64,000 nucleotides of DNA from JAJECS01 sp965198185 (lineage in GTDB: Bacteria; Chloroflexota; UBA11872), in assembly GCA_965198185.1 (NCBI GenBank), contig CBDAOU010000001.1, forward strand, positions 806,001 to 870,000, given 5' to 3'. This document shows positions 62,117 through 64,000 of this stretch, in pieces. The notes beneath the pieces were generated by a model that was given only the letters and a program-made list of their open reading frames with translations, did no database searches and had not been told where the DNA came from. Both the position numbers and the translations under genes were made by a program. Each line of letters opens with the position of its first letter. Positions within the stretch are counted from its first letter, which is position 1.

Positions 62117-63991
62117 ATGCGCCTGGGCGGAACCCTGCTGCTGGCGGTGGTGCTCGCCCTCGGAGTCGTCGGTCCGGTCGGATTGCTGGCGCAGACGGCG
62201 TCGGGGTTCGACGCCGTGCGGGTCGTCAGCTCGGCGCGGGTGACGGATGACGCGAACGCGTCACTGAGCCACAACATCCCCCGGCTCGAGGTGACGATCG
62301 GCGGGCAAACGCTGACCGCCGACTTTGCGGCGTTCTACGAATCCAGCGGCGGCTTGACGCGCTGGGGCCTGCCGACCTCCGAGGTGCTCCAGGAGGAGAC
62401 CGGTGCGCTCACGCAGTACTACCAGCGGGGCGTGGTGGACTTTCATCCGCGGCCCGACCTTGGGGGCATCTATGTGATGGAGCGGCGGCTGGCCTGGGAC
62501 TACTTCGGCGGCGGCGTCGCCGGAAGCCAGGATCTGGGCGTCGAGCCGGGGACCAGCAACAACAACTCGGGCGAGGAGCACGGGCCGTGGGGGCACAAGG
62601 TCTCCAACTTCTCGGTGGGCGGCGTGCGGACGGGATTCCTGGACTTCTTCCGGACGTATGGCGGCGTCGACGCCTTCGGCTTTCCCAAGACGGAGGCGCG
62701 GGTCGATACCAACAGGACCGGGACGCTGCACATTCCCGCGGCCACGCCCGGCTTTGTCCGACAGTATTTCCAGGCGGCGGTTTTCGAGCATCACCCAGGA
62801 GAGGGCGTGCGGCTGCGGCTCCTGGGCGACGACTTGCGCAACCGCCTCTATCCGAATGACGCCTGGCAGCAGATCGCGGCATTCAACGCGGCGGCGGCGC
62901 TGACCGACGGACAGACCTACGCGGTGGAAATCGTTGACACGGTCCCGGCGCCGGCGGCAACGCCGACCGCGGGGGCAGTCACGCCGGCCGCCACGCCCAT
63001 GGCGACCACACCGAGTCTCACCAGCGAGCTGGTGGTTGTGGGCACCACGGACAAGGGCCTCGCGGTCTATGACGGCACGTGGCACAGCATCGAGGCCGAG
63101 GGCACGGACCTGGTGGACGACCGAATCCAAGCGCTGCACGTGGACGGCGACGGCCAGATTTGGGTGGGCACGCCGGTCGGGGCCAGCCGGATCGGGCGCG
63201 ACGGTTTCGGGGAAGTCTTCACCGTGGAAACCACGGACCGGGGCCTGGGATCCAACAACGTGCACGCCATTGCCGGGCGCCGCGCGAGCAATGTGCTTTA
63301 CCTGGGGCATCCGGACCAAGGCGTGAGCGTCTTGGACGGCTCGCAGTGGGACCGGTTGCGGCCGGACAACTCGGAGATGCCGGACCTTGACGTGCGCGAC
63401 ATCTTCGTTGTGGACGAGAGCCTCGGGCGGGTGTGGTTCGCGACCCGCCAAGGCGCGGCCCTCTACGATCAGCAGACGGATACCTGGCCCCGCTTCATCA
63501 CCCGCGCCATGATTCCCGAGGTGATCCGCGACAACATCACCGCGGTGACCGTCGATACACAAGGGCGCCTCTGGCTCGGATTGCTCAATGAAGGCGTGGT
63601 GTACTCGGCGAATCTCGTGACGTGGAACCAGGTGGGGACGACCGAGGGGCTCGGGAGCGACGAAGTTCGGGATCTGCTTGCCGCATCCAACGGCGATGTG
63701 TGGATCGCAACGGCGAACGGCGTGAGCCGTGTCATCGGAGCGGCGGTCAGCACGTATACGACGGGCAATTCCGCGCTGCCCGGCGATGGCGTCCACGCCC
63801 TGGCGGAAACGGCCGACGGACGCGTGTGGGTCGCGACGGACGGCGGGGTGGGGGTGTTCGACGGTCAACGCTGGACGGCGTTCAACATGACCTCCGGGCT
63901 GGCCAGCAACGCCACGACGACGATCGCGGTGGTGCCGGCGGCGCCTACGACCCCAGGCCAGAGCGGACAGACGCAAAGCGGTCTCCGCTAG
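62117..63991 (+). CDS. Secreted beta-propeller protein with two-component-regulator-type propeller repeats
   Basis: The product of about 624 residues begins with a signal peptide (MRLGGTLLLAVVLALGVVGP, cut near LAQTAS). The N-terminal 260 residues have two similar units, each with F-x-x-F/Y near GGLTRWGLPTSEV and GGVDAFGFPKTEA and an H-P turn (VDFHPRPD, FEHHPGEG). A Pro-Ala-Thr linker follows, then six or so propeller blades, each ending in a form of G-x-IWVGT, such as GQIWVGTPVG, GRVWFATRQG, GDVWIATANG and GRVWVATDGG. These match the Reg_prop repeat, but no kinase domain follows, so it is a stand-alone sensor or binding protein outside the membrane. An ATG at 61997 is an earlier alternative. 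Confidence 0.8.
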   Translation: MRLGGTLLLAVVLALGVVGPVGLLAQTASGFDAVRVVSSARVTDDANASLSHNIPRLEVTIGGQTLTADFAAFYESSGGLTRWGLPTSEVLQEETGALTQYYQRGVVDFHPRPDLGGIYVMERRLAWDYFGGGVAGSQDLGVEPGTSNNNSGEEHGPWGHKVSNFSVGGVRTGFLDFFRTYGGVDAFGFPKTEARVDTNRTGTLHIPAATPGFVRQYFQAAVFEHHPGEGVRLRLLGDDLRNRLYPNDAWQQIAAFNAAAALTDGQTYAVEIVDTVPAPAATPTAGAVTPAATPMATTPSLTSELVVVGTTDKGLAVYDGTWHSIEAEGTDLVDDRIQALHVDGDGQIWVGTPVGASRIGRDGFGEVFTVETTDRGLGSNNVHAIAGRRASNVLYLGHPDQGVSVLDGSQWDRLRPDNSEMPDLDVRDIFVVDESLGRVWFATRQGAALYDQQTDTWPRFITRAMIPEVIRDNITAVTVDTQGRLWLGLLNEGVVYSANLVTWNQVGTTEGLGSDEVRDLLAASNGDVWIATANGVSRVIGAAVSTYTTGNSALPGDGVHALAETADGRVWVATDGGVGVFDGQRWTAFNMTSGLASNATTTIAVVPAAPTTPGQSGQTQSGLR

Positions 63992-64000
63992 CGGGCCACC

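Overview
The window is bacterial, GC-rich (roughly two thirds G+C by eye), densely coded and rich in GTG and TTG starts. The content suggests a Chloroflexota-type genome, possibly a Dehalococcoidia, SAR202 or Thermomicrobia relative. The hints are an atp operon running straight into murA and mreB, dnaA followed directly by parA and parB, secreted proteins with Pro-Thr linkers, and dispersed palindromic repeats. This placement is an inference from gene content and layout only.

Layout. 1-6.7 kb holds metabolic genes: a PPi-type phosphofructokinase cut by the window edge, a nitroreductase, an amidase, a YbjQ protein, a KDG-kinase-like PfkB kinase, dihydrolipoamide dehydrogenase and an M20 peptidase. 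6.9-18.5 kb holds two large secreted peptidases whose frames break inside Pro-Thr repeats, membrane proteins, a 3-hydroxyacyl-CoA-dehydrogenase-like enzyme, folE and a secreted CARDB protein bracketed by IS-end-like repeats. 29.1 down to 19.0 kb on the minus strand is one long probable operon: atpZ-B-E-F-H-A-G-D-C, murA, mreB and a D-2-hydroxyacid dehydrogenase, with a perfect CRP-type palindrome upstream. 29.5-35.5 kb carries sugar-acid genes (gluconolactonase-like, mannonate dehydratase), OsmC, a ThDP enzyme and a frame-broken DedA gene.

36.1-39.8 kb is the chromosome origin region: dnaA, a candidate oriC with DnaA-box-like sites, parA, parB and a perfect parS site touching the parB stop codon. 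A second perfect parS lies at 61.95 kb. 40-49 kb is accessory: a decayed IS110 transposase, an SDR, a broken CPT-like kinase gene, a formylglycine-generating enzyme, an XRE regulator divergent from a zinc-ribbon gene pair, and a 3.2-kb IS1-type element. That element carries hicB-hicA, a KGG-repeat protein, a ClpP-fold SDH_sah protease and a transposase.

49.1-54.5 kb is a methionine/SAM cycle cluster (mtnA, mtnP, a PfkB kinase, ahcY, metK). 54.6-61.9 kb is a restriction-modification island with an intact type III-like Res gene, a NYN-domain gene and a Mod gene broken by many frameshifts. The Mod gene is also interrupted, in frame, by a four-helix-bundle (S23/IVS) element. The window ends with a secreted beta-propeller protein.

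Frame breaks fall in accessory or repetitive genes (two Pro-Thr linkers, DedA, CPT-like, IS110, IS1, Mod), while long core genes are intact. That argues against uniformly poor sequence, although low-coverage indels cannot be excluded. No rRNA, tRNA or CRISPR array was seen.
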